Below, piece after piece: positions 56,159 to 64,000 of a stretch of 64,000 bases of DNA. Below the pieces are notes generated by a model, which saw only the letters and a program-made list of their open reading frames with translations, was not told the origin of the DNA and did not search any database. Every line of letters begins with the position of its first letter. Positions within the stretch are counted from its first letter, which is position 1. This DNA comes from Trinickia dabaoshanensis (GTDB lineage: Bacteria > Pseudomonadota > Gammaproteobacteria > Burkholderiales > Burkholderiaceae). The position numbers and the translations under genes were made by a program. The stretch covers positions 1 through 64,000 of the forward strand of contig NZ_PNYA01000035.1 of the NCBI RefSeq assembly GCF_002879885.1, read 5' to 3'.

Positions 56159-56656
56159 ATGAACCTGGAAGAACAGATCGGTGCGATCGACGCGCAAGTC
56201 GATCGGCTCAGCGAACTCGTCCGGCTCGCGCAGGCCGCCGTCGAGCGCGCCGGGGCCGAGCGCGCCGAGGCGCAGGAAGCGGCGCGCGCGGCCAGCGAGG
56301 CCGCCGTGGATACAGTGCAAGCGAGCGAGGCGAAGCCCACGCTGCGCGTGGCGCGTCCGTCGCACAACGAAGTCACCCTCTCCGTCGGCACGCAATCCGT
56401 GACGCTGCACCCGGAGCAGATCGGACAACTGATCGAGGAACTGGCCAACGCACGCGCCTCGATGACACCGGAGCCGCCCATGCAAGTGCCGAGCGGCTGG
56501 CGTTTCGCCTCGACGAAGAATCCCGTCATCGGCATGCAAAAGCAGCCCAACGGCGATCGTTTGCTGATTGCGCGGCATACGGGCCACGGCTGGGTGCCGT
56601 TCACGTTCTCGCCCGAAGCCGCCGTTCAGCTTTATATGATGTTGACCCAGCGCTGA
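56159..56656 (+). CDS. Conserved hypothetical protein with N-terminal coiled coil
   Basis: 165 residues. Residues 5-45 form a heptad-rich Ala/Glu coiled coil (VDRLSELVRLAQAAVERA), followed by a compact domain with SGWRFASTKNPVIGMQKQ and GHGWVPFTFSPEAAVQLY. I do not recognise the family. It lies between hpnA and the convergent hpnB, with 10 bp between its stop and that of hpnB; no function is inferred. Confidence 0.75.
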   Translation: MNLEEQIGAIDAQVDRLSELVRLAQAAVERAGAERAEAQEAARAASEAAVDTVQASEAKPTLRVARPSHNEVTLSVGTQSVTLHPEQIGQLIEELANARASMTPEPPMQVPSGWRFASTKNPVIGMQKQPNGDRLLIARHTGHGWVPFTFSPEAAVQLYMMLTQR

Positions 56657-56666
56657 CGCGCCGGGC

Positions 56667-57848
56667 TCAGCCCCCTTGCGCGGGCGCTTGCACGCGCGCC
56701 TTCCATTGGCCGCCTTTGCCGCGCCAGTAACGCACCGCGGATGCGAGCGTCGCGCCGACGTAAAACAGCGCGACGAGCGGCAAGGCCGGCGCCCAAAGCG
56801 GCGAGCGGCCGTAATAGCGCAGCATCGGCGCATAGGCGCAGCACATCGCCCCCCAAGCGAGCCATGCCGGCCAGCCGAGCGGACCCAACACGAGCGCGAC
56901 GATGGGCGGCGCGAGATAAATCACCGTCATTCCGATCAACGTGCCGATCAACAGCCACGGCGAATAGCGCAATTGCGTGAACGCGGTGCGCGCGATCATG
57001 TTCCAGATCTCGCCGGGACCGTCGTACGGGCGCAGCGAACGGCTGCGCGCGGCGACGTCGAGACTGATCGGATGACCGCCTTGCCCGCGATGCTTGATGC
57101 GCGCCGCCAGCGAGCAATCGTCGATCAACGCGGCACGAATCGACTCCATCCCGCCCGCCTCTTCGAGCGCGTCCCGCCTAACGAGCATGCAACCGCCCGC
57201 CGCTGCCGCCGTCTTGTTGCGCGGGTCGTTGACCCAAGCGAACGGATATAGCTTCGCGAAAAAGAAGACGAAAGCCGGAATCAGCGCCTTTTCCCAAATC
57301 GAATCGCAACGCAAGCGCACCATCAGTGAGACGAGGTCGCGGCGCTCGCTCGTTGCGCGCGCCACGAGTTGCGTGACCGCGTCGGCGGGATGGCCGATGT
57401 CGGCATCCGTCAGCAGCAGAAAGTCGGAGGGCAATCCGCGTGAGGCGATCGCGGCCACGCCCTGAGATTGCGCCCACACCTTGCCGGACCAGCCGGAGGG
57501 CAGCGCTTCGGCCTGAATCACCGTCAACCGCTCGGGCCGCCCCAGCGCGAGAGACGCCGCGCGGGCGCAATCGGCGGTGCCGTCGGTGCTGTGATCGTCC
57601 ACGACGATCACATGGAACGCGCCCGCATAGTCCTGCTCGAGCAGCGACGTCACGGCCGGGCCGATGACGTCCGCCTCGTTGCGCGCCGGCACCACGGCAA
57701 CCACCGCGGGCCATGCGGCGATGGCATCGATTCGATCCTTGGGTACCGAGGGCGCGCAGCGCGTTCGCCAAAATCCACCGCGGGCAAAGAGGAGCACGCA
57801 CCAGATCACGAGCGAGAGCAGCGACACACCGAAGAGCGCGACGATCAT
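56667..57848 (-). CDS. hpnB: Hopene-associated glycosyltransferase HpnB
   Basis: 393 residues from the ATG at 57848; a TTG at 57887 would extend it. A GT2 fold is visible: VAVVPARNEADVIGPAVTSLLEQDY, VIVVDDHSTDGTAD, LLTDADIGH and the Arg-rich LVRRDALEEAGG. Several C-terminal membrane helices follow (WLLIGTLIGMTVIYLAPPIVALVLG). The gene is on the strand opposite to hpnA and ispH. HpnB is thought to glycosylate hopanoid side chains. Confidence 0.85.
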   Translation of the reverse strand: MIVALFGVSLLSLVIWCVLLFARGGFWRTRCAPSVPKDRIDAIAAWPAVVAVVPARNEADVIGPAVTSLLEQDYAGAFHVIVVDDHSTDGTADCARAASLALGRPERLTVIQAEALPSGWSGKVWAQSQGVAAIASRGLPSDFLLLTDADIGHPADAVTQLVARATSERRDLVSLMVRLRCDSIWEKALIPAFVFFFAKLYPFAWVNDPRNKTAAAAGGCMLVRRDALEEAGGMESIRAALIDDCSLAARIKHRGQGGHPISLDVAARSRSLRPYDGPGEIWNMIARTAFTQLRYSPWLLIGTLIGMTVIYLAPPIVALVLGPLGWPAWLAWGAMCCAYAPMLRYYGRSPLWAPALPLVALFYVGATLASAVRYWRGKGGQWKARVQAPAQGG

Positions 57849-58231
57849 GCGCGCCCCCGGCTCGTGGCGGCTTCGAGCGCCGTGCAATCCGAAAAACAGT
57901 ACGAACGATGAGCGAAGGGCATGGTGCCGGCCAGCAATGAAATGAATTTGAAAGATCGGTCGTAATAAAGACGTAATCGATCCTGTGAAGTGCGCTAGTT
58001 TACCGGCACGCCGCGGATCTTGGCGGCACGCGTATCGCGCGGACCGACTGACATTCTTGCAACGCCCGACTACCCGCTTGGGAGCGCGCGCGGCCCGATA
58101 GCGTTAGAATGCGCGTTTGGGTTGGTTTGCCGGCTATCACGCCCGCTTTCTAATAATAGTTGGAGTCTGGGCGATCACGCCGCTAATCGCCGGCGGTTCG
58201 ATACCCCGATTCGGTCGGAGTTCGCCATAAC
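57849..58231. other. Intergenic region upstream of ispH
   Basis: 383 bp between divergent hpnB and ispH. On the plus strand TTGCCG (58127-58132), an 18-bp spacer and TAATAA (58151-58156) form a weak candidate promoter for ispH. No gene, repeat or RNA signature is evident otherwise. Confidence 0.35.
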
Positions 58232-59176
58232 ATGCGAGTCATCCTTGCTCAACCCCGCGGCTTTTGTGCGGGCGTCGTTCGCGCGATCGAGATCGTCGAT
58301 CGCGCGCTGCAACGGCACGGCGCGCCCGTGTACGTGCGCCATGAAATCGTGCATAACCGGCACGTCGTCGAAAACCTGCGCAGCAAGGGCGCGCGTTTCG
58401 TCGAGGAGCTCGATGAGGTTCCGCACGGCGCGGTTGCAATTTTCAGCGCTCACGGCGTGGCGCAAAGCGTCGAACGCGACGCGGACGCGCGCGGCCTCGA
58501 TGTGCTCGACGCCACGTGCCCGCTCGTCACGAAAGTGCACGTGCAGGGCCGCCAATACGTCGCGGCCGGCCGCACGTTGATCTTGATCGGCCATGCCGGG
58601 CACCCCGAGGTGGAAGGCACGATCGGTCAGATTCCGGGCAAGGTGCTGCTCGTTCAGAGCGAGGCCGAAGTGGCCACGCTCGATTTGCCGCTCGATACGC
58701 CGCTCGCGTACGTCACGCAAACCACGCTGTCGGTGGACGATACGCGCGGCATCATCGAAGCGCTGATGCGCCGCTTCAGCAATATCGTCGGGCCCGATAC
58801 GCGCGACATTTGCTATGCGACGCAAAACCGGCAGGCCGCGGTGCGCGAATTGAGCGAGCAAGTGGACGTGTTGTTGGTCGTCGGCGCGACGAACAGCTCG
58901 AACTCGAACCGCCTGCGCGAAATCGGCGCGGAAACGGGCGTACCGAGCTACCTCGTGGCGGATGGCTCGGAAATCAAGCCGGAATGGTTCGCCGGCGCCG
59001 ATGCGGTCGGTATCACGGCCGGCGCATCGGCCCCCGAGGAAATGGTCGAGCACGTCATTGACGCGCTGCGCGCGCTGGGCCCCGTCGAAGTGACGACGAT
59101 GGCCGGCCGTGAAGAAAAAGTCGAATTCAAGCTGCCGGCGAAGCTCACCGAGCCCGTCGCCGCACGCCAAGTTTAA
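58232..59176 (+). CDS. ispH: 4-hydroxy-3-methylbut-2-enyl diphosphate reductase (IspH)
   Basis: 314 residues with the three Fe-S ligand Cys at about 12 (AQPRGFCAG), 96 (DATCPLVTK) and 194 (ICYATQN), plus [12 protein letters not shown]. It catalyses the last step of the MEP isoprenoid pathway. Its position directly before hpnH suggests an ispH copy dedicated to supplying precursors for hopanoids. A second housekeeping copy elsewhere is likely in this family but cannot be seen. Confidence 0.93.
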   Translation: MRVILAQPRGFCAGVVRAIEIVDRALQRHGAPVYVRHEIVHNRHVVENLRSKGARFVEELDEVPHGAVAIFSAHGVAQSVERDADARGLDVLDATCPLVTKVHVQGRQYVAAGRTLILIGHAGHPEVEGTIGQIPGKVLLVQSEAEVATLDLPLDTPLAYVTQTTLSVDDTRGIIEALMRRFSNIVGPDTRDICYATQNRQAAVRELSEQVDVLLVVGATNSSNSNRLREIGAETGVPSYLVADGSEIKPEWFAGADAVGITAGASAPEEMVEHVIDALRALGPVEVTTMAGREEKVEFKLPAKLTEPVAARQV

Positions 59177-59186
59177 GGAGGTTGCT

Positions 59187-60338
59187 GTGTCGATCCCGCT
59201 TCTGCAGAAAGTTCGCGTTGGTGCCTACATTGCGCGCCAGCATTTCAGCGGTAACAAACGCTATCCGCTCGCGCTGATGCTCGAGCCGCTGTTCCGCTGC
59301 AACCTCGCCTGCAATGGCTGCGGCAAGATCGATTATCCGGATCCCATTCTCAACCAGCGGCTGTCGGTCGAGGAATGCCTGGGCGCCGTGGACGAGTGCG
59401 GCGCACCCGTCGTTTCGATCGCCGGCGGCGAGCCGCTGCTGCACAAGGAAATGCCCACGATCGTGAAGGGCATCATCGCGCGCAAGAAGTTCGTCTACCT
59501 GTGCACGAACGCGCTGCTGATGGAAAAGAAGATGGACGATTACGAGCCGAGCCCGTACTTCGTCTGGTCGGTCCACCTCGACGGCGACCAAGCGATGCAC
59601 GATCACTCGGTGTCGCAGGAAGGCGTGTACGAGAAGGCCGTGGCCGCGATTCGCGAAGCGAAGCGCCGGGGCTTTCGCGTCAACATCAATTGCACGCTGT
59701 TCAACGACGCCCAGCCGGAGCGCGTCGCGGCATTCTTCGATACGCTCGGCCCGATGGGCGTGGACGGCATCACGGTTTCGCCCGGCTACGCCTACGAGCG
59801 CGCGCCCGATCAGCAGCACTTCTTGAATCGCGACAAGACCAAGCAACTCTTCCGCGAAATCTTCAAGCGCGGCAATGGCGGCAAGAACTGGTCGTTCAGT
59901 CAATCGGCGATGTTCCTCGACTTCCTCGCGGGCAACCAAACGTATCACTGCACGCCGTGGGGCAACCCGGCGCGTACCGTGTTCGGCTGGCAGCGTCCGT
60001 GCTACCTCGTCGGCGAAGGCTACGCGAAGACCTTCAAGGAACTGATGGAAGAAACCGACTGGGACCAGTACGGCACCGGCAACTACGAGAAGTGCGCCGA
60101 CTGCATGGTCCACAGCGGCTTCGAGGCAACGGCCGTCATGGATACGGTTGCGCATCCGCTGAAGGCGCTCGGCGTCAGCATGCGCGGCCCGAAGCTCGAA
60201 GGCGCGTTCGCCAAGGATATCCCGCTCGATAAGCAACGTCCGGCCGAATACGTCTTCTCGCGCCACGTCGAAATCAAGCTCGAGGAAATCAAGGTCGCGG
60301 CCAATTCGAAGAACTCGCGCACCGCTGCGGCGCACTAA
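59187..60338 (+). CDS. hpnH: Hopanoid biosynthesis radical SAM protein HpnH
   Basis: 383 residues from GTG 59187, which follows AAGGAGG by five bases. FRCNLACNGCGKIDYP near residues 36-51 holds the CX3CX2C motif; AGGEPL follows, and C-terminal Cys in CADCMVHSGFEA. HpnH adds adenosine to diploptene to make adenosylhopane, the first extended hopanoid. It begins 10 bp after the ispH stop and ends before a strong terminator. Confidence 0.93.
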   Translation: MSIPLLQKVRVGAYIARQHFSGNKRYPLALMLEPLFRCNLACNGCGKIDYPDPILNQRLSVEECLGAVDECGAPVVSIAGGEPLLHKEMPTIVKGIIARKKFVYLCTNALLMEKKMDDYEPSPYFVWSVHLDGDQAMHDHSVSQEGVYEKAVAAIREAKRRGFRVNINCTLFNDAQPERVAAFFDTLGPMGVDGITVSPGYAYERAPDQQHFLNRDKTKQLFREIFKRGNGGKNWSFSQSAMFLDFLAGNQTYHCTPWGNPARTVFGWQRPCYLVGEGYAKTFKELMEETDWDQYGTGNYEKCADCMVHSGFEATAVMDTVAHPLKALGVSMRGPKLEGAFAKDIPLDKQRPAEYVFSRHVEIKLEEIKVAANSKNSRTAAAH

Positions 60339-60367
60339 AACGCGAAGCGGTTTTCGCAGCGCCCGTT

Positions 60368-60404
60368 AAAAACGGCGCGGCCCTTTTCGGGGCCGCGCCG
60401 TTTT
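60368..60404. terminator. Strong bidirectional intrinsic terminator
   Basis: AACGGCGCGGCCC (60371-60383), short loop, GGGCCGCGCCGTT (60390-60402), with A residues before and T residues after. It serves hpnH on the plus strand and the ybdD-cstA operon on the minus strand. Confidence 0.88.
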
Positions 60405-60446
60405 GCTTTGATGCTTGGTTGCAATCGCCACAAACGACTCGGTGGC

Positions 60447-60650
60447 TCAACAACACTTGCCCGCGCCCGAGCCGTAGCGCGCGTTTTGCCTTTCCCTGAA
60501 AAACGCTTCGTAACTCATGGGGGCTTGGTCCGGATGCGTCTCGCGCACATGCGCGACGTAGGCGTCGTAATCGGGCAAGCCCACCATCAGTCTCAGCGCT
60601 TGCCCGAGATAGCGGCCCGCGCTTCGTATCTCGCTCAGATTGGAGAACAT
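60447..60650 (-). CDS. YbdD/YjiX-family small protein
   Basis: 67 residues with the family pattern [20 protein letters not shown] and [16 protein letters not shown], ending in a CC pair. These small proteins are usually encoded immediately after cstA and assist CstA-type pyruvate or peptide carriers. Here the start is 14 bp after the cstA stop. Confidence 0.88.
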   Translation of the reverse strand: MFSNLSEIRSAGRYLGQALRLMVGLPDYDAYVAHVRETHPDQAPMSYEAFFRERQNARYGSGAGKCC

Positions 60651-60664
60651 CCGGGCGCCCCGCT

Positions 60665-62752
60665 TCAGCGCGCGACCGCGCCAGCGCTTGCCGCCGGCAC
60701 CGACTCGAACGGCGTCTCGGACGAACTGGGCTTCGCCGCGGCGCGCGCGCGCACGATCGCCGCGATGCCATAGACGACCATGCTCACCACGACCGCGACG
60801 AACAACCCCGTCAAGACCGCATCGACGTAATCGTTGAACATGACGCGATGCATCTGCGCGATCGACTTCGCCGGAGCCAACACCTTGCCCGCATCGGCCG
60901 CCTCGCCGAGCTTCGCCGCATGCGCGAGGAAACCGACTTTCGGGTTCGCCGAGAAGATCTTCTGCCAGCCTGCCGTCAACGTGCAGATCAGCAGCCAGAG
61001 CGTCGGGGCAATGGTGACCCACGCGTAGCGTTCGCGCTTCATCTTGAACAGCACGACGGTGGCGAGCACGAGCGCGATCGCGGCGAGCATCTGGTTCGAC
61101 ACCCCGAACAGCGGCCACAACGTATTGACGCCGCCGAGCGGGTCCACGACGCCCTGGTAGAGGAAGTAGCCCCACGCCGCCACGCATAGCGCCGTTGCGA
61201 CGAGGTTGGCGGCCAGCGATTCCGTACGCTTGAGCGCGGGATGGAACGTACCGAGCAAGTCTTGCAGCATGAAACGTCCCGCGCGGGTGCCGGCATCCAC
61301 CGCGGTGAGAATGAACAACGCTTCGAACAGGATCGCGAAGTGATACCAGAAGGCCATCATGGCAGGCCCGCCGATCACGCGATGCAGAATCTGCGCCATC
61401 CCGACGGCCAGTGTCGGCGCGCCGCCCGCACGTCCGACGATCGTGCTTTCTCCGACGGCCCGCGCCGTTTCGGTCAGCATATCGGGCGTGAGGACGAAGC
61501 CCCATTGGGAGATCGTATGGGCGACGGCGTCGGGCGTGGTGCCGAGCAGTGCGGCCGGCGCATTCATCGCGAAGTACACGCCGGGCTCGATGACCGACGC
61601 GGCCACGAGTGCCATGATCGCGACGAACGACTCCATCAGCATCGCCCCATAACCGATGAAACGCGCATCGGCTTCGTTGGCGAGCAGCTTTGGCGTCGTG
61701 CCCGAGGCGATCAACGCATGGAAACCCGAAACCGAGCCGCAGGCGATCGTGATGAACAAGAACGGGAACAAGTTGCCCGCCCACACCGGACCGGTGCCGT
61801 CCACGAACTTCGTCAGCGCGGGCATCTTCAATTCGGGGGCGACGATCAAGATACCGAGCGCGAGGCCGACGATCGTGCCGACCTTCAAGAACGTGGACAA
61901 GTAATCGCGCGGCGCGAGCAGCAGCCACACCGGCAGCACGGAGGCGACGAAGCCGTAGCCGACCAAGATCCAGGTCAACTGCACGCCGCTGAACGTGAAG
62001 CATGCGGCCAATGCGGGCGTGTCGTGCACGTATTGACCCACCGCGATCGATGCCATCAGCAACACGAAGCCGATGATCGAGACTTCGCCGATTCGGCCCG
62101 GGCGGATGAAGCGCGTGTAAATGCCCATGAACAGCGCGATGGGGATCGTGGCCGCGACGGTGAAGGTGCCCCAAGGCGAATTCGTCAGCGCTTTGACGAC
62201 GATCAGCGCGAGCACGGCCAAGATGATGACCATGATCAGAAACGCGCCGAACAGCGCAATCACCCCAGGCACGGGGCCCAATTCCATCTTCACGAGATCG
62301 CCGAGCGAACGGCCGTCGCGACGCGTGGAGAGGAACAAGACGACGAAGTCCTGTACGGCGCCGGCAAAGACGACACCCGCGAGAATCCACAACATGCCGG
62401 GCATATAGCCCATTTGCGCGGCCAGGACCGGGCCGACGAGCGGGCCCGCGCCCGCGATCGCGGCGAAGTGATGGCCGAACAGCACGAACCGATTCGTCGG
62501 CACGTAGTCGAGCCCGTCGTTATGCCGCATGGCGGGCGTCATTCGCTTCGGATCGAGCTGCAGCACGCGATCTGCTACGAAGCGGCTATAAAAGCGATAG
62601 GCGATTAGATAGACGCAGACCGCGGCGATGACGATCCATAAAGCGCTGACACGTTCGCCGTGTGCGAGGGCGATGGTACCGAACGAGTATGCGCCCGCTA
62701 ACGCGAGCACGATCCAGAGCGAAAACCGGGCGAGCCGATTCATCGGATTCAT
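60665..62752 (-). CDS. cstA: Carbon starvation protein A (CstA) family transporter
   Basis: 695 residues, about eighteen hydrophobic helices. Family landmarks are [34 protein letters not shown] and [26 protein letters not shown]. The start at 62752 has GAGGAG five bases upstream; another ATG follows three codons later. CstA/BtsT proteins import pyruvate or, under starvation, peptides. The divergent sensor kinase gene probably controls it. Confidence 0.92.
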   Translation of the reverse strand: MNPMNRLARFSLWIVLALAGAYSFGTIALAHGERVSALWIVIAAVCVYLIAYRFYSRFVADRVLQLDPKRMTPAMRHNDGLDYVPTNRFVLFGHHFAAIAGAGPLVGPVLAAQMGYMPGMLWILAGVVFAGAVQDFVVLFLSTRRDGRSLGDLVKMELGPVPGVIALFGAFLIMVIILAVLALIVVKALTNSPWGTFTVAATIPIALFMGIYTRFIRPGRIGEVSIIGFVLLMASIAVGQYVHDTPALAACFTFSGVQLTWILVGYGFVASVLPVWLLLAPRDYLSTFLKVGTIVGLALGILIVAPELKMPALTKFVDGTGPVWAGNLFPFLFITIACGSVSGFHALIASGTTPKLLANEADARFIGYGAMLMESFVAIMALVAASVIEPGVYFAMNAPAALLGTTPDAVAHTISQWGFVLTPDMLTETARAVGESTIVGRAGGAPTLAVGMAQILHRVIGGPAMMAFWYHFAILFEALFILTAVDAGTRAGRFMLQDLLGTFHPALKRTESLAANLVATALCVAAWGYFLYQGVVDPLGGVNTLWPLFGVSNQMLAAIALVLATVVLFKMKRERYAWVTIAPTLWLLICTLTAGWQKIFSANPKVGFLAHAAKLGEAADAGKVLAPAKSIAQMHRVMFNDYVDAVLTGLFVAVVVSMVVYGIAAIVRARAAAKPSSSETPFESVPAASAGAVAR

Positions 62753-62848
62753 GGAGTCTCCTCAATCATTGTTCTGAGAAATCCGGCCGGGCGGCCGGCA
62801 CCGAGCGAATATCGAACGTCCTTGGACGCGATCCGCTCATGGGCGTGT

Positions 62849-62877
62849 AGTATTGAGCCTCGCCTATCCCCTAACAA
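62849..62877 (-). promoter_or_regulatory. Candidate cstA promoter
   Basis: On the minus strand TTGTTA (plus 62872-62877), a 17-bp spacer and AATACT (plus 62849-62854). Each box matches four of six consensus positions, so activation by a regulator at the adjacent CTACGTA boxes would be expected. Confidence 0.35.
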
Positions 62878-62885
62878 GCGAACAA

Positions 62886-62915
62886 CTACGTACCGTCGCT
62901 ACGTAAGACTACGTA
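62886..62915. repeat. Three CTACGTA boxes upstream of cstA and the sensor kinase
   Basis: CTACGTA occurs at 62886-62892, 62899-62905 and 62909-62915, spaced 13 and 10 bp. The block sits nine bp upstream of the candidate cstA -35. The core TACGTA is palindromic. NarL-family regulators bind short TAC-type heptamers, so the partner of the divergent NarL-type kinase is a plausible binder. Confidence 0.5.
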
Positions 62916-62978
62916 GGAGTCCGTCACGACGGCGCTTTCTCGTACGCAATCCGGTATTTCGCTTATTTCGTATCGGCG

Positions 62979-64000
62979 ATGAAAATCAGGACCAAGATCT
63001 TTCTGCTGGCAATCGTCCCATTTCTCGTGGCGATCGCGGGCATCGGCATCGGCGTGCGCTTTCAGGCGGCCGCGCTTGCCGGCGCGCAGCGAGAAACGGT
63101 CGAAAGCGCTTATCTGTCGAGCAAGCGATCGGAACTGAAGCATTACGTCGAATTAGCCACGAGCGCTATCGAGCCGCTATACGACGCCGGCGGCGACCCC
63201 CATGACGAGGCCGCCCATCGACAAGCGGCGCTTGCCGTGTTGCAACGGATGGATTTCGGCCCCGACGGCTACTTCTTCGTCTACGACATGCAAGGCAATT
63301 CGCTGATGCACCCACGCGAGCCCGATCTCGTCGGGCACAACTGGTGGTTGCTTAGGGATCCTAAAGGCTCGCTCACGATTCAGCAGCTCATCGCCGAAGC
63401 GAAAAAAGGCGGCGGCTACGTGCGTTACGTCTGGCATCGGCCATCGACGAATCGATTGGAAGCGAAGCTCGGCTATGTCGTGCCGCTGCCGCGCTGGGGC
63501 TGGATGATCGGCACCGGCATCTACCTGGACGGCGTCAACGAAACGCTCGCCGGCATCGATGCGAGCGCATCGGCCAATATCGCACGCACGATGACCTGGA
63601 TCGGCGCGATCGCGCTGACGGCCTTCGGCGTCATCACCGCGTGCGCCCTCTTCCTGAACGTATCCGAATATCGCAGCGCCGATGCCAAGCTCAAACGCCT
63701 TGCGCAGCAAGTGGTCGAATCGCAGGAGCACGAACGCGCACGGCTCTCGCGCGAATTGCACGACGGCATCAGCCAGATGATGGTCTCCGTGAAGCTGCTG
63801 CTCGAATCGGCCCTCGCTCGTCTCGAACGCGCGGGCGACGGGCAAGCGCGCGTGCCCAGCGCCGAGGCCGCGCTCGGTACCGCATTGACACGGCTGTCGC
63901 ACGCGCTGCGTGAAGTGCGGCGTATCTCGCATGCCTTGCGGCCGTCGATGCTCGACGATCTAGGCCTTGCGGCGGCGCTCGAACAGCTAACGCGAGAACT
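62979..64000 (+). CDS. Cache-domain NarL-family sensor histidine kinase (5' part, cut by window end)
   Basis: 340 codons are visible, starting ATG AAA ATC AGG at 62979. A transmembrane helix (FLLAIVPFLVAIAGIGIGV) is followed by a single-Cache periplasmic domain (DFGPDGYFFVYDMQGNSLMHP; KLGYVVPLPRWGWMIGTGIYLD), a second helix (WIGAIALTAFGVITACALFL) and a HisKA_3 dimerisation domain with the phospho-acceptor His in RLSRELHDGISQMM. The frame is open to the window end, so HATPase and probably a response-regulator gene follow. Cache domains bind small carboxylates and amino acids. Divergent cstA suggests a pyruvate- or carboxylate-sensing role, by inference. Confidence 0.87.
   Translation, partial: MKIRTKIFLLAIVPFLVAIAGIGIGVRFQAAALAGAQRETVESAYLSSKRSELKHYVELATSAIEPLYDAGGDPHDEAAHRQAALAVLQRMDFGPDGYFFVYDMQGNSLMHPREPDLVGHNWWLLRDPKGSLTIQQLIAEAKKGGGYVRYVWHRPSTNRLEAKLGYVVPLPRWGWMIGTGIYLDGVNETLAGIDASASANIARTMTWIGAIALTAFGVITACALFLNVSEYRSADAKLKRLAQQVVESQEHERARLSRELHDGISQMMVSVKLLLESALARLERAGDGQARVPSAEAALGTALTRLSHALREVRRISHALRPSMLDDLGLAAALEQLTRE

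Noticed and set aside
61241-62608. Antisense frame of about 455 codons opposite cstA
   Set aside because: His/Arg/Asp-rich shadow composition; the CstA frame has membrane helices and family motifs.
62822-63205. Open frame of 127 codons in front of the sensor kinase
   Set aside because: It is in a different frame from the Cache kinase that starts at 62979 and reads through to the window end; no family match.

Overview
The window is about 62% GC and densely coded. It looks like a chromosomal segment of a Burkholderiaceae bacterium of the Paraburkholderia/Trinickia type. Evidence for this is the aerobic 2-aminobenzoyl-CoA cluster, the hopanoid genes hpnA/hpnB/ispH/hpnH, a CstA-YbdD pair, a TonB-ExbB-ExbD-ExbD-TPR operon and frequent ATGA gene overlaps. 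The genus is an inference from gene content; no rRNA or tRNA gene is present to confirm it.

Layout. (1) 0.2-8.5 kb, plus strand: a catabolic operon behind a good sigma70 promoter. It encodes a fused 2-aminobenzoyl-CoA monooxygenase/reductase, SDR, MarR regulator, enoyl-CoA hydratase, acyl-CoA dehydrogenase, thioesterase, RidA-like protein and aryl-CoA ligase. (2) 8.5-16.5 kb, minus strand: a MacAB-TolC-like efflux operon with two separate FtsX-type permeases, followed by a LytS/LytTR-type two-component pair. (3) 16.8-21.3 kb, plus: a small membrane protein and a giant CheB/CheR/PAS/histidine kinase/receiver hybrid. (4) 21.3-25.9 kb, minus: a Phd/VapC toxin-antitoxin pair, a small basic ORF, an XRE-cupin regulator and an RND pump subunit without adaptor. 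(5) 26-34.4 kb, minus: a YejABEF-type peptide importer translationally coupled to a TldD/TldE-type metalloprotease pair. (6) 34.5-41.3 kb, minus: TPR protein, two ExbD, ExbB, TonB and a large TonB-dependent receptor, with an XRE-cupin regulator upstream of the receptor and paired palindromes between them.

(7) 42.3-49.1 kb is an accessory region, locally AT-richer. It holds a secreted endonuclease with an overlapping small ORF, then what I think is the most interesting item here: an apparently undescribed RiPP (ribosomal peptide natural product) cluster in the order MFS exporter, radical SAM enzyme, 61-residue precursor ending in WICNFGC, M29-type metalloprotein, and an EpiD-like cysteine decarboxylase flavoprotein. 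The precursor's C-terminal Cys fits a LanD-type decarboxylase, and the two aromatic-X-Cys triplets fit a radical SAM crosslinker. The region is followed by an Mpo1-like membrane protein and a truncated copy of the TonB receptor in inverted orientation.

(8) 50.4-64 kb: RarD permease, acylphosphatase, a PAS/GGDEF/EAL protein, hopanoid-associated genes (hpnA, hpnB, ispH, hpnH), a strong terminator, ybdD-cstA on the minus strand, and the 5' part of a Cache-domain NarL-family histidine kinase that runs off the window end. Most of the window is ordinary core or catabolic DNA; region 7 stands out.
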